The position numbers were made by a program, and so were the translations under genes. DNA of 64,000 bases, from contig NC_065575.1 in NCBI RefSeq assembly GCF_937616625.2, forward strand, positions 32,611,001 through 32,675,000. Reading direction: 5' to 3'. The DNA comes from Mercurialis annua (lineage: Eukaryota; Streptophyta; Magnoliopsida; Malpighiales; Euphorbiaceae). The notes below the pieces were generated by a model. It did not search any database. It had not been told where the DNA came from and was given only the letters and a program-made list of their open reading frames with translations. Of this stretch, positions 47,133 through 58,939 are shown in pieces (the first letter of the stretch is position 1; every line of letters starts with the position of its first letter).

Positions 47133-48170
47133 GGTGGTTATACGAACGTCCAGCAGGTCTGGCGGTCTCCATCACCAGCCAGCCACCTCTTGGCTAAACC
47201 CTCACACACATATCAATACCCAATTTCATCTCACATCAAAACAACACAACTTAGATCTAAATCATCAATTTACAATTCATAGACATCAATTTTAATCTTC
47301 AAATCATCATCACCATTTTTCAACTTAAATCCCGAATTACTGTTAAGAAACCTGACTGAGAGGCCATTTTTATCTTGATTTTATGAGTTAGATGTGTAAA
47401 GCTCGTCCTCCTTGTTCCGTGGTCGCAAAAATCTCTCCAAACGGATCAAAAACGATAAAGTTGTGTTTGATTGAAGTTTCGCATGTGTTTGCTTTAAAGA
47501 TGAAGATGGTGAGGGTTTGGCTAGCTGAGATCAAATGATAATCTGAGTTTAAACTCAAAATAAAGATCTTATACATTTATGGCAATGTTCCTCTTTGGTC
47601 GTTAGACTTGCCACCTCCTCACTTCACAATTTGCAACGTTTCTTTCGTCCAATTTAATCCGTGGAACGCTAAATCTTTTAGGTCCGATCAATTTCGTATT
47701 ATTTATTTCTAAATAAATACTATTGTTCTCATATATCTAAATTCCATTTTCCGTTAAATTTATTTTGGCAATTATGGCGAAAAACGCTCAATTTCCAATT
47801 TGAGCTAAATTGCACTTTTTCTGATTTGTTCGTCCAAATTTCATTTAAATAATTATCGATAACCATTTTATCGATATTATTTTTATATTCCCGTCAATTA
47901 TCTATTTAATTTCTATTTTCTGGAAATTAAAACACTTATTTTCCAATTTTGAGCTAAAGTGGACTTTTAGCCATTTTCTCAAATTTATCTCTTTAACCCA
48001 ATTGCATTTCTCTTATTTAATATTGAAATTTTTTTATTAAAAACTCAATGTCGACCTACTCGGATTCTCTTTTATTTTATTTTCCGCTCCATTTCTTAAT
48101 TTCTCATTTTAATTATTTAAAATGAGGTACACCGCTTAATTTTAAAATACCTAAATTCCAGGGTATTACA

Positions 48171-48474
48171 GAAAATTTATGAGTTCGATTAATTTTAAAA
48201 AAACATAGGTATATTTGTAATATAAGACAAATAAAGATTATTTTATATAATAAAATTTTAAATTTTATAAAAAAGCATGAAATAAGAAAATGAAACATAA
48301 AAAATATATTTTAGATGTTACAATAATGTTATCATATTTTCTATTAGATTGCAGAAATATGATTAAATCTGAATTAATGTATATATTTCTTCTCAATTTT
48401 CATTTTCTAACCTTTTATATATACTTTGACAAAAAAAAACCTTATATGTTTAAAAAGATTATTATAAAACTGTT
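48171..48474. other. AT-rich DNA, nothing assigned
   Basis: No gene or repeat with clear ends. Confidence 0.5.
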
Positions 48475-49600
48475 ACAATTATAAGTAAACGTTAATAAAC
48501 GCTAAAATAAAGGATTAACTTTAACATTTGAAAACTTTTAAAAGTGAGGAAATTATAGAATATTTTAGAATGGCTTAATACATAGTTTGACCTCTGAACT
48601 TGTACCCTTTTACCCATCTAACCCCTAAACTTAACGTCTCACCTATCGAACCTATGAACTTGTTAAATAATCCGATTTGACCCCTGAACTTGATAAATAT
48701 GCAAATATTGAACCCTTCGTGTCCACCTGTCACTTGAAATGTTCTAGAAGAAATTGTGTACGGAGGGGTTCAATGTTTACGTATTTATCAAGTTCGGGGG
48801 TCAAATCGGGTTATTTAACAAGTTCAGGGGTTCAATAGGTGAGACGTTAAGTTTGGAGGTTAGATGGGTAAAAGGGTACAAGTTCAGGGGTCAAACTATG
48901 TATTAAGCCATTTTAGAATGATATATATATACCAACTAATATTTATGATAATTAATGAATTACATCTCAAATGATATTAGTGTTGGGCATAGGTTATGAT
49001 ATCGGTTTGGGTGGACTTGTTTTTAAATTCGACTCTATTTTATTACAGTCGTGAATTCATTTCCTTTCACAGGCGTCCTTCTTTCTTAATTAAAAAAAAA
49101 AAACTAATATTTACTTTGGAAACTAAAACGAACAATTTCATAAAATTGTAAAATATTTTTATTTTTAGTTTATTCCTTATTAACTCTCGAATAATATTAT
49201 ACTACTACAAACACGTAGAAACATATATTATATGTCATGTTAAAGATGGTAATTATTTTAAAGAGAGAGAAGTTTACATTTACTAATACTATTTAATCAT
49301 TTTATTTATTTTCTCAAAACAAATTAGTCATTTATAGTTTTTTTATTTCTTTTTCAGATGTTGTCGATGATTTAGTTTTATCGTTGCACGTAGCCACCTA
49401 TTTATTTGTGTTATTTTAATTTTATAAATATACAAATAACCAATTTCTTTTCATTTTTTATTACTTAAATTTTATCAACGAAGCATATTAAATTCAATTT
49501 ACCTCAAACAAATAATGGAAACTGAACTGAAGCTGTTTCAACAATAAAAATAAAATTGTTCACTATAATAATTGTATTTTATCTTTTAATAATATCATAT
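48475..49600. repeat. Dispersed AT-rich repeat, copy 2, with insertions
   Basis: Aligns with 30437-30990. Enlarged by the MITE at 48572-48909 and about 200 bp more up to 49120. Non-coding. Confidence 0.6.
48572..48909. mobile_element. MITE with 10-bp duplication (Mutator-like)
   Basis: Inverted ends ggcttaatacatagtttgac and complement; perfect 10-bp duplication attttagaat (48562-48571 and 48910-48919). 338 bp, non-coding, with nested inverted blocks around aacttgttaaataa. Confidence 0.85.
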
Positions 49601-49864
49601 TTTATTATATGTGTTTATTTTTTAAAAAAAAAGTTTTATTTTGGCATTCTTTATGAAGAGTTTATTATTCTTTTTTATGAAAAGTTTTTTTGGTACTGAT
49701 TAAACTGGAAGTACGATTTTAATTTTGATATCAAATATTAATTTGTTGATGATGAGTTTGATCGAGGACTTGTTCTTTATTAACGAAACATTTTGATAAT
49801 CTATTTTTATTTTTTGTAAATAGATATGCAAATTAGACAGCACTTTTGTTCATGTCAAATTGTC

Positions 49865-50927
49865 TGCTATTAATCAGCTATGACATTCCAACTTATGGTC
49901 CCCTATCACCAAACCCCCTGAACTTTAAAATCGGCCACTAAACCTCCTAAACTTTGACTAATGATCAACTAAACTCCTTTTCATCCAAATTTACCAAAAT
50001 ACCCTTCAAATCTATAAGAAAATACAAACAAACCAGACAACCTCAATCTAACCAAACCTAAAATCACTTATCAACCAAATCAAAAATAACTCATTTATTC
50101 AACCAACAAATCAGACCTACCTAATTTTATCAAGCCTAAAATTGGTCATTCAACCAAAATCACCAATCCACCAAATTAAATAATACCACCCAATCGGAAT
50201 ACGCAATTCGCTTCCGCCAACAATTTCCGACCATCTTCACCCATCCACTACCAAAAAAAATCTGATTACAATTTTTTCTTTTAAATTTAAATTTATTAAT
50301 CCGGTGAACAAACCCACCTTCGTGGTGGATATGTTCCAAACGGAACAAACCCACCGTCGTGGTGGGTTTATTCAGTACTGGTGGGTCTGTCCACCCCGGT
50401 GAACCGCCGGAGAAGACGAACGGTTCATCCGTTCGTCTTCTCCGATTAAAATTTTTATTATTAAAAAAATTATTTAATATGTGAAAAAAAATTGTATAAT
50501 TTATTTAATTTTTAATTGGATAGATTTAATAATTTATTATTAAAAAAAATTAAAAATTATTTAATATGTGAGAAAGAAAATTTAATAATTTATTTAATTT
50601 TTGGTTGGATGGATAAATTTTTTGATTTGGTTGTGTGACTTTGGATTTGGGTGGATTGATGATTTAGATATGATTTGATTAAATGGATGGATTATGTTTG
50701 ATTGAGTTGGGTGAGTGACTTTAGATTGAGTTGGTTTGGTTTTTGTATTGATTTTAGGGATATTTTCGGCATTTTTGAGAAAATAAAGAGCTTGGGGCGG
50801 TTTTGGGTCAAAAGGGGTTTAGTTAATCATTAGTTAAAGTTTAGGGGGTTTAGCGGCCGATTTTAAAGTTCAGAGGGTTTGGTGATAGGGAAACTTAGGT
50901 TGGATTGTCATAGCTGATTAATAGCCT
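49865..50927. mobile_element. TIR element with >100-bp inverted ends and inner hairpins
   Basis: Inverted ends begin gctattaatcagctatgaca and continue, imperfectly, for over 100 bp (through ctgaactttaaaatcggcc). An aaattgtc duplication flanks it (49857-49864 and 50928-50935). 1063 bp. The 8-bp duplication suggests hAT, the long inverted ends suggest Mutator; class open. It carries hairpins at 50300-50444 and no coding frame. Confidence 0.8.
50300..50444. repeat. Hairpin cluster inside the 49865 element
   Basis: aaacccacc-gtcgt-ggtgggttt (50347-50369) and a 16-bp arm pair cggagaagacgaacgg / ccgttcgtcttctccg around ttcat (50408-50444) are perfect. A weaker pair around ttcg lies near 50314. Note cgttcg within the second hairpin. 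Confidence 0.8.
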
Positions 50928-51094
50928 AAATTGTCGGATATTATTTTTATTTTTTTGAATTTATTTATAAATAGAACTATTTCAGACTAGATTTAATAAT
51001 TGATGAATTAATAAACATAATACTATCTAATTGATATCCATTTGAATAATAGAAAATTTACTAAAACAGTTACTCTACTTAGCCATTTAAGATA

Positions 51095-51376
51095 GGGTTA
51101 AGGTACAAAAATAACCCTAAAGCTTACTCTGTGCCTCACCTGATCCTTTAATGTTTTTCGAGGTTGAAAAATAACCCAAAGCCGTTGTTTTAATATTTTT
51201 GAGTCTTAAAAATGACCCTAATATTAACAAAGTGAAATAAATACACCCTCCGTCTAATGGTGGAGGGTATATTTGTTCTATTTTAATAATGTTAAGGTCA
51301 TTTTTGAGACTCGAAAAATATTTAAAGTCGGATAAGCCATATAATAAATATTAGGGTCATTTTTTAACTTTATCCC
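51095..51376. mobile_element. MITE with 9-bp duplication
   Basis: Ends gggttaaggtacaaaaataa and near-complement; perfect duplication tttaagata (51086-51094 and 51377-51385). 282 bp. Confidence 0.8.
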
Positions 51377-51593
51377 TTTAAGATAATTGTCAATTATGCA
51401 GCATCGTTTCATGTACCAAAAGTATGCATGTAGGTAGGTGACAAGGCGCGCGTGGGCTTTATACTACTGAAAAAATTAGAGAAGTCTGGAGGGAGGGCTT
51501 GTCTCTAGCGTAGTCTTTGCTCTGTGAAAGGAACGAGAAGAAGCGGCAAATACGTATAGTAGAATAGTGGCTAAAGCGTGGCAATTTCCAATA

Positions 51594-51935
51594 GGCCAAA
51601 AACCTTTTATAAAAGTTTCACAAAAGTCCTGACTTTTTAATTTTGTCGATTTTGGCCAAAAAAAAATTATTTGGTTTCAGTTGTGGCCAACTCTCAATTT
51701 GATTTCAATTTGCGTATGTGGCGCCTATGTGACGCCTATATGGCATGCCAAATATTGAAAGTTCAAGATTTTTGTGAAACCAAATAATCCATTTTTGGCC
51801 AAAATTGACAAAATTGAAAGGGCGGGACTTTTATGAAACCAAATAATCAATTTTTGGCCAAAATTGACAAAATTGAAAAGTCAGGACTTTTGTGAAACTT
51901 TTGTGAAAGGTTTGGCCTTTTTATAACATTTGGCC
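51594..51935. mobile_element. MITE with 9-bp duplication
   Basis: Ends ggccaaaaacctttt and the complementary right end ttataacatttggcc; perfect duplication tttccaata (51585-51593 and 51936-51944). 342 bp with repeated inverted blocks aaagtcctgactttt and gtcaggactttt. Confidence 0.85.
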
Positions 51936-52349
51936 TTTCCAATAATGTCATTTCATTAATCTCTTGTTTTTTTTTGAAAGGCATTAATCTCTTGTTAAAT
52001 TATTTTGACTTCTCGGTTTTGAAATATTATAAATCGATAAATACCAAATAATTATGTAGAAGAGAATTTAATAAATTTTTTTGAAAAAATATAAGCCGAC
52101 GACATATGACCTAAAATAAACTAAAAAAAAACTCAAACATGTGATCAAGCATAAAAACATACTTTAGTTTAATTTATTTCAAAAAGAATTAAACAATATA
52201 TCATTTGGTCTAACAAATAGCCAAACAACATATTTTTAATACATTTCACCTCACCTGAATAAAAAGTAGCCGAACCACATAAAATTCAATGCTCGAAGCT
52301 GTTATTTTTATTAATTCCAGCCAAGGCAGATTGGATATGTAATTTTTTT

Positions 52350-52906
52350 TAACAAAAGATTATTCTACCCCTGATGTTGGCAACAAATATGAAAAACATT
52401 AAAATTATGGAAAAAATACAAAAAATCCACAAGTATGGCAAACTGTTTCAAAAAACTCCTTCTAGGGGTATAAACGAATTGGGCTACTCGTTAGTTACTT
52501 GAGATCGACTCAAAAAAAGTAAGTATGATTAAAATTTCTTTAATTAAATTTATGGATAATTAGATTCAATTATAGTTTAATTAGATTCATTAGTGTTTTA
52601 ATTGAAGTTAATTAGAAATTAATTATGATTAATTGGAGAAAATCCAAAACAATTCATAATATAATTTGGTTTATATTTAAAAAGATTCAAAAAGGTCCCT
52701 AATTTAATTTAGTTTATTAATATCTAATTAGGATTAATAAGATTTAATTAGGATTAATTAGAGTAAATTAGAGTTTATTATGAAACTCACTCTTTGAGGG
52801 ACTTTTTGAAACGTTTTTCCATATTTGTTAGTTTTTTGTATTATTTCCGTAATTTTAACTTTTTTTTATATTTGGTGCCAACATCGGGTAAAATGATCTT
52901 TTATTC
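52350..52906. mobile_element. TIR element of the 56084 family, without hairpin array
   Basis: Ends taacaaaagattattctacc with ctgatgttggcaac, and the complementary right end; flanks aattttttt and aatttttct are a 9-bp duplication with one change. The interior keeps the aattagatttaatta words and cccactctttgag block of the family but has no palindrome array, so it is a short member. Confidence 0.7.
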
Positions 52907-53478
52907 AATTTTTCTATATTGCGTCTTCATATCTCACTGGCTTACGCTGTAGCAACTGATTATGTGTGTGATATGTGTGCAGTTATCATATTTTTATTTG
53001 CCATGGAATAAATCAGCTATGTAAATTTTCAGATTTTTAATTGAATCTGTTATGAAAAATATATTTTGATCAAAATTTAATCGGAAAAAGTTCTATAATA
53101 ATTAAACTACATTTATACTATAAAATTTTATGAAAAAGGTGCAAAAAAACCCATCGAGTTTTTTCAGTCGGTACAAATAACCCATCGTACTAAAAAAATA
53201 CGTATAAACACATGAACTTGATTTTTTTTGTACAAATAAGTCATGGCGCTGACAGAAAGTTAACTCTGTTACAGTTTAAAGTACAAGGTACAAAACCATC
53301 ATACTTTATGATGGATTGATGAGCTTCACGACGATCTAAACCTGTAAAATAAGATAGATGACTAATCTGACAGAGGTTGTCTGATTAGCTATCCGATGAT
53401 TAAGTCAGTGTTGAGTTTAAGGGAGAATATTTTTATTCAAATCAGTTGTGTGTAGGCATATCTCAATCCTTTATATAA
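52907..53478. other. Unassigned, possibly start of an old LTR
   Basis: From about 53300 (gatggattgatgagcttcac, then ccgatgattaagtcagtg) the sequence resembles the LTR of elements coding for the protein at 54969. No boundary can be fixed. Confidence 0.35.
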
Positions 53479-53781
53479 GGCTTAATTGCATAAAAATTAC
53501 TAACTTTCGCATGTTTTTGGTATTTAACATAATCTTTTTTTCTTGGCATAAAAAATCATCTACTTTCATTTTTTTTTTTGGCCTATTTGTCCACAGGATA
53601 TGAAACGACGCCGTTTGGAATGTAAAACGGCGCCGTTTTGCGCTTAATTTTTCAAAGGAAACAGTTATGTGTGGACGAATATGTCAAAAAATGAAAGTTG
53701 ACGATTCTTATGCCAAGAAAAAAAGATTATGTTAAATTCCAAAAACACGCGAAAGTTGGTGATTTTTGGTACAATTAAGCC
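53479..53781. mobile_element. MITE with 9-bp duplication and acggcgccgt palindrome
   Basis: Ends ggcttaattgcataaaaat and complement; perfect duplication tttatataa (53470-53478 and 53782-53790). Contains the perfect palindrome aaaacggcgccgtttt. Same family as 14069-14386. Confidence 0.85.
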
Positions 53782-53790
53782 TTTATATAA

Positions 53791-54959
53791 TGATGAGTGA
53801 AAACCTAGTTGAATCCTAAAAGGAAAGTGATTCCTTTTAAGAAGTTGAATTTAAATAGGAAAATAATTCTTATTCATCATGTTTCTCTTTTTAGGAATGA
53901 GTCCTATTTGCGATTGAGTTCTAAATAGGGTAATCTTTCTTTATTGCTGTTTGGCCTTGAAAAGAAGACTATCTTTGATTTATATAGAAGATCTAGATCT
54001 TTTAGAATCTTCCTTATTTATCGTTGGTATAGTTGATCTTGGATTCAATCTCTTAATGAGACAGCGTCCAGATTTGGTCTTCTTTGCCGAATCCTAGCGG
54101 AACTGGTTGATATCTATTTGGGAGATTCTGTGCTGACTCATTCTTAGGCTGGCGAATCTCGTAGGATTTGGCTTTGCCGATATGCTTCGTTGGCGTCGAT
54201 CTTTTTTTCAACTTTGATGTTCCTTGGCGAGTCCCGAGGTAGGCTTTAGTGGACGAATCCTCTTAGGACTTGGCTTTGTATTATAGTACATGAAAAATGG
54301 GTTTCCATCATTAGTTCCCCCGCAAGTAAGCTATTGTCTGAGTATTTATACTTTTTTGACATTTAGAGTTTTCTTGTGTTTTTTTTAAGTTTTTTTATTG
54401 GAATAGTCTCTTTAGATTTTGGCGAGTCTCAGTTTCTTGTAATTTTATTATTTTGACATGTGTCATCAAGGGCTTTTAGATGTTTGACACATGTCAGTGT
54501 AATCTACACATGTCTATCATTGTGTTCTGTGATTTTAACTCTTCAATTTCTTAACCGCAATCATTATGCTTTGAGATTCGTGTGTGGGTATTTGTATAGG
54601 CTTCATCTTCTTCATCTTATTTATTTTCATTTCTTTCGAGCTTCATTTTTCTAACTTTGTCTCTCTGCATCAGTAACCTTGGAATCTGTTTTTGAGATTT
54701 CTTATATTCATGTTGTTCTATATTCTTCATTTAACTCAATATAATTTATATACAAGTACTGTGTTTTTTTATTTTTTTTATTTTATTGTCATTTTTTTTG
54801 TATATGTTCTTCGTGTTGTTCAAGGATTTCTTATCTTTGTTCTTTTATTTCGCTTTTTAATCCATTCATTCAGGAAAAAAATTCCATTTTGCTGTTTTTC
54901 CATACCCCCCCCCTCAATTTTTAGAAATTTCGGGTAAGGCATGAACTGTCCGAAGCACT
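53791..54959 (+). other. Probable LTR/leader of a decayed retroelement
   Basis: No reading frame with recognisable similarity. Repeated ggcgaatc/ggcgagtc and aggatttggctttg phrases and T-rich tracts precede the transposon-protein remnant, which suggests a leader, but no primer site was found. Confidence 0.35.
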
Positions 54960-54968
54960 TTAAATATT

Positions 54969-56036
54969 TTGAATGCTATTCGTTGTTTGCTTTCCGACAA
55001 ACAAGTTCTTGATATATGTACTAGGTTTGATTTTCCCTCGAGATACGAGGTTAAGAAACCCGTTCCCCTTTTTAGTCCTCACTGTTATCCTAATTCCCCG
55101 AACGAGATTATCTTGTTTGAGAAGAGTTTCCTAACCGGTCTAAGGTTTCCCTTAGATCCTTTTATTATTGATGTGTGTCGCGCATTGAAGGTTTAACTCG
55201 GCCAACTTCATCCTAATACAATTCGTATTCTAGTTTTTTTTTGTAGAGTCTTGTAGGATTCATGGGCAGACTCCTTCTTTTAATATATTTTGTCATTATC
55301 GTTCTTTTTTAAAATCAAAAATATATTTGTTTTTGTGAGTAGACATGGGTGATCTTCGCTTAAATTTCCTCTTCCAAAAGATTTCTTGGTTAAACATAAC
55401 TTCGCTTTTTCTAACCTTGAGGAAGGATTTTCTTTTTAAGCTGACATTTATTCCTTCTCCTTTGACTCTTACCGAGTCTGCTTTTGCTGCTGACTTGGCG
55501 CTTGAGTGTGAGGTGTCGAGACGAAAAGGAAATAGGATCTTTATTTGAATCCCATCTGTTAACCAGTTTTTTGGAAATTCTTTAGTGCCTGTTTTAATTA
55601 ATCATTATTTGAGGCATCGATGTCTACCTCTAGAGGATCCTCCTAGAAGTCTTTTCGATGTTTTATATGAAATAATTTATGATGTATTATTCTAACTTTT
55701 TCTCCTTACTTTAATATTTTGTAGGATGATTACTAGTCTTGATGACGTCCTTTATGATTTTGAAGTAGATTTATCGACTCCAATGGGCGAGGTTGTGAGT
55801 GTTTCTCTTTAGGAGAATTTGAGCATTGATGGGGGTAAATCCCTTGAAGTGTTGGATTAATTTATTGAAGTGCAACCTTCTGAAAAGGCTATAGAGATTA
55901 TTGTTACAAAAGATTCTGGCGAAGCTTCCATCGTTCCGAAAGATTTAGTTTGCCCAACTTCTAGTAGGGAGGAGATCTTCCAAAGAAGAAGCGCAAAAGG
56001 CTTTCCAAGAAGGTTTCTCCTTCGGAGGCTATTCTG
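54969..56036 (+). pseudogene. Transposon protein remnant (PF04195-like, gag-type)
   Basis: The first frame (54969-55196) reads FEKSFLTGLRFPLDPFIIDV and, after a stop, LGQLHPNTIRILVFF. This is the hallmark of the plant putative gypsy-type transposon domain PF04195 (GLRFPLxPF...QLHPN). Weaker continuation follows at 55345-55550, and an acidic stretch at 55727-55900 (ITSLDDVLYDFEVDL) has two in-frame stops. A basic PKKKRKRLSKK-like run lies near 55982. The remnant runs into a copia RNase H fragment at about 56037 without a visible boundary. Not functional. Confidence 0.65.
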
Positions 56037-56083
56037 AATGTGAAACAGATGGTTCTAGCCCAATCCACCATGGATTTAGAAAT
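56037..56083 (+). pseudogene. Copia RNase H fragment, part before the insertion
   Basis: The last codons before the TIR element read QSTMDLE, the conserved start of the Ty1/copia RNase H region (usual STxESE). The same frame resumes behind the element at 57348. Confidence 0.65.
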
Positions 56084-57337
56084 GAACAAAGGATCACTTT
56101 ACCCCCTCAACTTGGCACAAAGTATCAAAAATGTCCAAATTGAAAAAAAAGGATCACTTTTACCCTGAACTTGACAAAATCGTATCAAAAACACCCCTCC
56201 CCACTCTCACCCCGGAGAGTGAGACACACTCTCCGGTTTTTGTGATGGTTTTCTTTAACCTAAGTGGTTTTTAATGACAAAAAGTTTAAAATGATCCTAA
56301 TTCTTTTTTAAAAATTTAAATTAATATCTAATAATTAAAAAAAAAACAATCTAACCCTTTTATTTAATATTTGATATAACAAATTAACCCCTAAATTTTA
56401 TATATATAACAAATTAACTCCCAAATTAAATTTTTAACAAACAAAAATAACCCCCTATAATTTATATGTTTTGCCAAAAAAAATATTTTTTTTTCAAAAA
56501 AATTCGATCTCAGGCGAGGCTCCTCCTCGCCTGAGAAGAGGGAGTCGCTGCTCCGGTTAGGAGCAGCAGCTCCCCGGTGAGGAGCAGATGCTCCTCACAA
56601 AAACGAGGAGCGATCTGCTCCTCGTTTTTGTGAGGAGCATCTGCTCCTCACTCTCAAGAACAGCAGATCTGCTGTTCTTGAACTCAAGAACAGCAGATCT
56701 GCTGTTCTTGAACTCAAGAACAGATATGCTGTTCTTGAGTTCAAGAACAGCAGATCTGTTCTTGAACTCAAGAACGATCTGTTCTTGAGTTCAAGAACAG
56801 ATCGTCTGTTCTTGAACAGAAGAACGGATCAACGATCTGTTCTTGAACTCAAGAACAGATCGTATCTGTTCTTGAGTTCAAGAACAGATCGTATCTGTTC
56901 TTGAGTTCAAGAACAGATGGTCTGTTCTTGAACTCAAGAACAGACATAATCTGGGTCTGTTCTTGAGTTCAAGAACAGACCCATCTGTTCTTGAAGAAGA
57001 ACAGACCGGTGGGTCTGTTCTTCTTCAAGAACAGACGTTTTTCCGGCGAGGAACTCCTCGCCGGAAATCAAAAAAAAAATTGAATGGTTTTGAAAAAAGG
57101 TCCAAAACGACCCCTAGTTTAATTAGTGTTTAATTGTGATTAATTAGTATTTGAATTTAATTAATTAGAGTAAATTAAGATAATTAGAAACCCACTCTCC
57201 AATTAAGATGCCACGTCAGCATAGGGGTGTTTTTGAGCCGGTTTTGTCAAGTTCAGGGTAAAAGTGATCCGGTTTTGCTAATTTGGACGTTTTTGATACT
57301 TTGCGCCAAGTTCGGGGGGTAAAGTGATCCTTTGTTC
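56084..57337. mobile_element. Mutator-like TIR element with a large palindrome array
   Basis: 1254 bp with inverted ends gaacaaaggatcactttac and on through cttggc, about 60 bp. A perfect 10-bp duplication atttagaaat flanks it (56074-56083 and 57338-57347). It has no coding frame. It holds AT-rich arms with ttaattag words and the 550-bp palindrome array. It splits a copia RNase H reading frame. Duplication length suits a non-autonomous Mutator-like element. Confidence 0.85.
56514..57064. repeat. Dense palindrome array (caagaacag / ctgttcttg)
   Basis: It begins and ends with gaggagc or ctcctcgccgg-type hairpins (56514-56650 and 57043-57064). Between them lie more than a dozen caagaacag and ctgttcttg blocks facing each other. 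Two successive 26-bp perfect palindromes with arms caagaacagcaga/tctgctgttcttg lie at 56655-56680 and 56685-56710. Spacers alternate between aact and agtt, so longer foldings over neighbouring units are possible. Confidence 0.9.
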
Positions 57338-57687
57338 ATTTAGAAATGATAGCACTAACTGCTGCTACTGAAGAAACAGAATGTCTAAGAAGCCTGCTAG
57401 CTGAGATTCATTTATGGGAAAGACCGATACGAGCTATGTGGATACACTACGATAGTACCGCGACTATTATATATAACGGTAACAAAGGACAAATAAGTCG
57501 TAAGCACAACATTATTAGAGAATTCATCTCAATAGGGGCTATTAGAGTGGATCATGCACGTAGTGATGATAATTTAACAATTCCTTTAATGAAAGGACTG
57601 TCTAGAGAGAAATTCCATAAAACTATTAAAGGAATAAAATTATTGTCTATAGAAGGAATATTCATAATGCGAACCCAACCTAAATGA
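57338..57687 (+). pseudogene. Ty1/copia RNase H fragment, part behind the insertion
   Basis: An open frame of about 113 codons carries ATEETECLRSLLAEI, HYDSTATI, RKHNIIREFI and DDNLTIPLMKGLSREK. These are the conserved blocks of the copia RNase H end of pol (usual CDSxAA, HIxxRHH.IRE, DNLADPLTK). The first catalytic Asp region is kept, while the DP Asp of the last block is replaced (TIP). It ends with a natural-looking stop, followed by typical copia 3' sequence. The upstream pol (integrase, reverse transcriptase) is absent. It is split by the TIR element at 56084-57337. Confidence 0.8.
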
Positions 57688-58551
57688 CCGGAGATTCCAA
57701 GAAATAGGTTCAATGAGCAATAACAAGTTATGAAATGATATGAACCTGAACATGCGAAATTGAAGCATGATTCCTAGAATGATTAGAGGATGATTTAATA
57801 GTTACTTTCAATGAAATCTATACTGCACATGGAGTAGAGTACATAGCTACACATGTACTATTGATAGCTCCACCTTTATGAATGTAGAATTGGGGCCGCT
57901 TTCTATGAAATTTGGAAAACATTTCTAGAGTGTTCACTAAACTGGATAGACGTGCATATCAATTAACGCAGGAGATCTATAATACACCATTGAAAGGTTG
58001 TGCGTGGTTTAATGTTAGAGATAGAGTTCAAGACTACGAGTCACTATTGTTGAATTAGAATCTTACTCATCATGCAAAAGGTTCAAATAAAAAGATATCT
58101 TTCTTTATGCATAATCTTATTAATACAAGAATTGCTCGAGGAAATATTTTTGAAAATTCAAAATGGGAAATTATTGATGCTTATTGAATTTTCTAAATGA
58201 AAGAACCTTATGGATGTGTGTGGCTATAATTGTGAAAATCCACATTAATTAGGAATGAACCATTCATTGGATTTATATCGTTGAACACAACTCTTTGGGT
58301 CTTGTCCACAAGGGGTATATAGCTTATTAATGGGAGACGAGAGAAATCCTTTTTGAACCACCATGCGCGCGAGCGCCGTTTGTCTATAAGTCGGTTGGAT
58401 GGTGTGGTTAGGTGAGATTCGGTTGGTTGGCCACTTATTATGGATTTTGTTTTTGAACTTTAGAATTTTTTTGTAGCACTTTTATCAACCATATCCCTTA
58501 ATTTACTCGATGATTTTAAGTTTTATTACTGTTATCGACTTTATTATCGTT
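57688..58551 (+). other. 3' untranslated and possible LTR remnant of the copia element
   Basis: The sequence directly after the RNase H stop (ggagattccaagaaataggt) resembles the 3' leader of copia elements. The following 800 bp have no frame and no second LTR to compare. Confidence 0.4.
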
Positions 58552-58560
58552 TATATTTTA

Positions 58561-58930
58561 GGATTAATTCCTAAAAAAATCACGAACTTTCCACGAAGTT
58601 TCATTTTAATCATGACCTTTAAAAGTTGCCATTTAAAGGCACGAACTTTCATTTTGTTTCAAATCTATCATTTCAGTGTATTTTTGTTGACTAAATTCTT
58701 CAATAAACCATTAATGAAAGACCCAAATTATAAATCAACATTAAATCTTATTATCTTTTAGTTAGAGTGTATAGGATTAAGAATTTTTGGTTCGATAAAA
58801 TACATCGGATTTTACTTTGGCGATAGATTTGAAACAAAATGAAAGTTCGTGCCTTTAAATGACAGCTTTTAAAGTTCATGATTAAAATGAAACTTCGTGT
58901 AAAGTTCGTGATTTTTTTAGGAATTAACCC
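58561..58930. mobile_element. MITE with 9-bp duplication
   Basis: Ends ggattaattcctaaaaaaat and complement; perfect duplication tatatttta (58552-58560 and 58931-58939). 370 bp. Same family as 46049-46368. Confidence 0.85.
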
Positions 58931-58939
58931 TATATTTTA

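Larger units (their letters stand above)
44795..48170 (-). mobile_element. Solo LTR, third member of the A/B-related group
   Basis: Begins ggtcacgacccgaaaactt and ends cagggtattaca, with a perfect 5-bp duplication gaaaa on each side (44790-44794 and 48171-48175). The expected first base T has become G. It contains a MITE (46049-46368), so the LTR itself is about 3.05 kb. Outside the ends and short blocks (cccgtagctagcctaaaa) the sequence differs strongly from A and B. A TATA-like site on the minus strand near 47570 is followed some 440 nt downstream by an inverted-repeat array. Confidence 0.8.
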
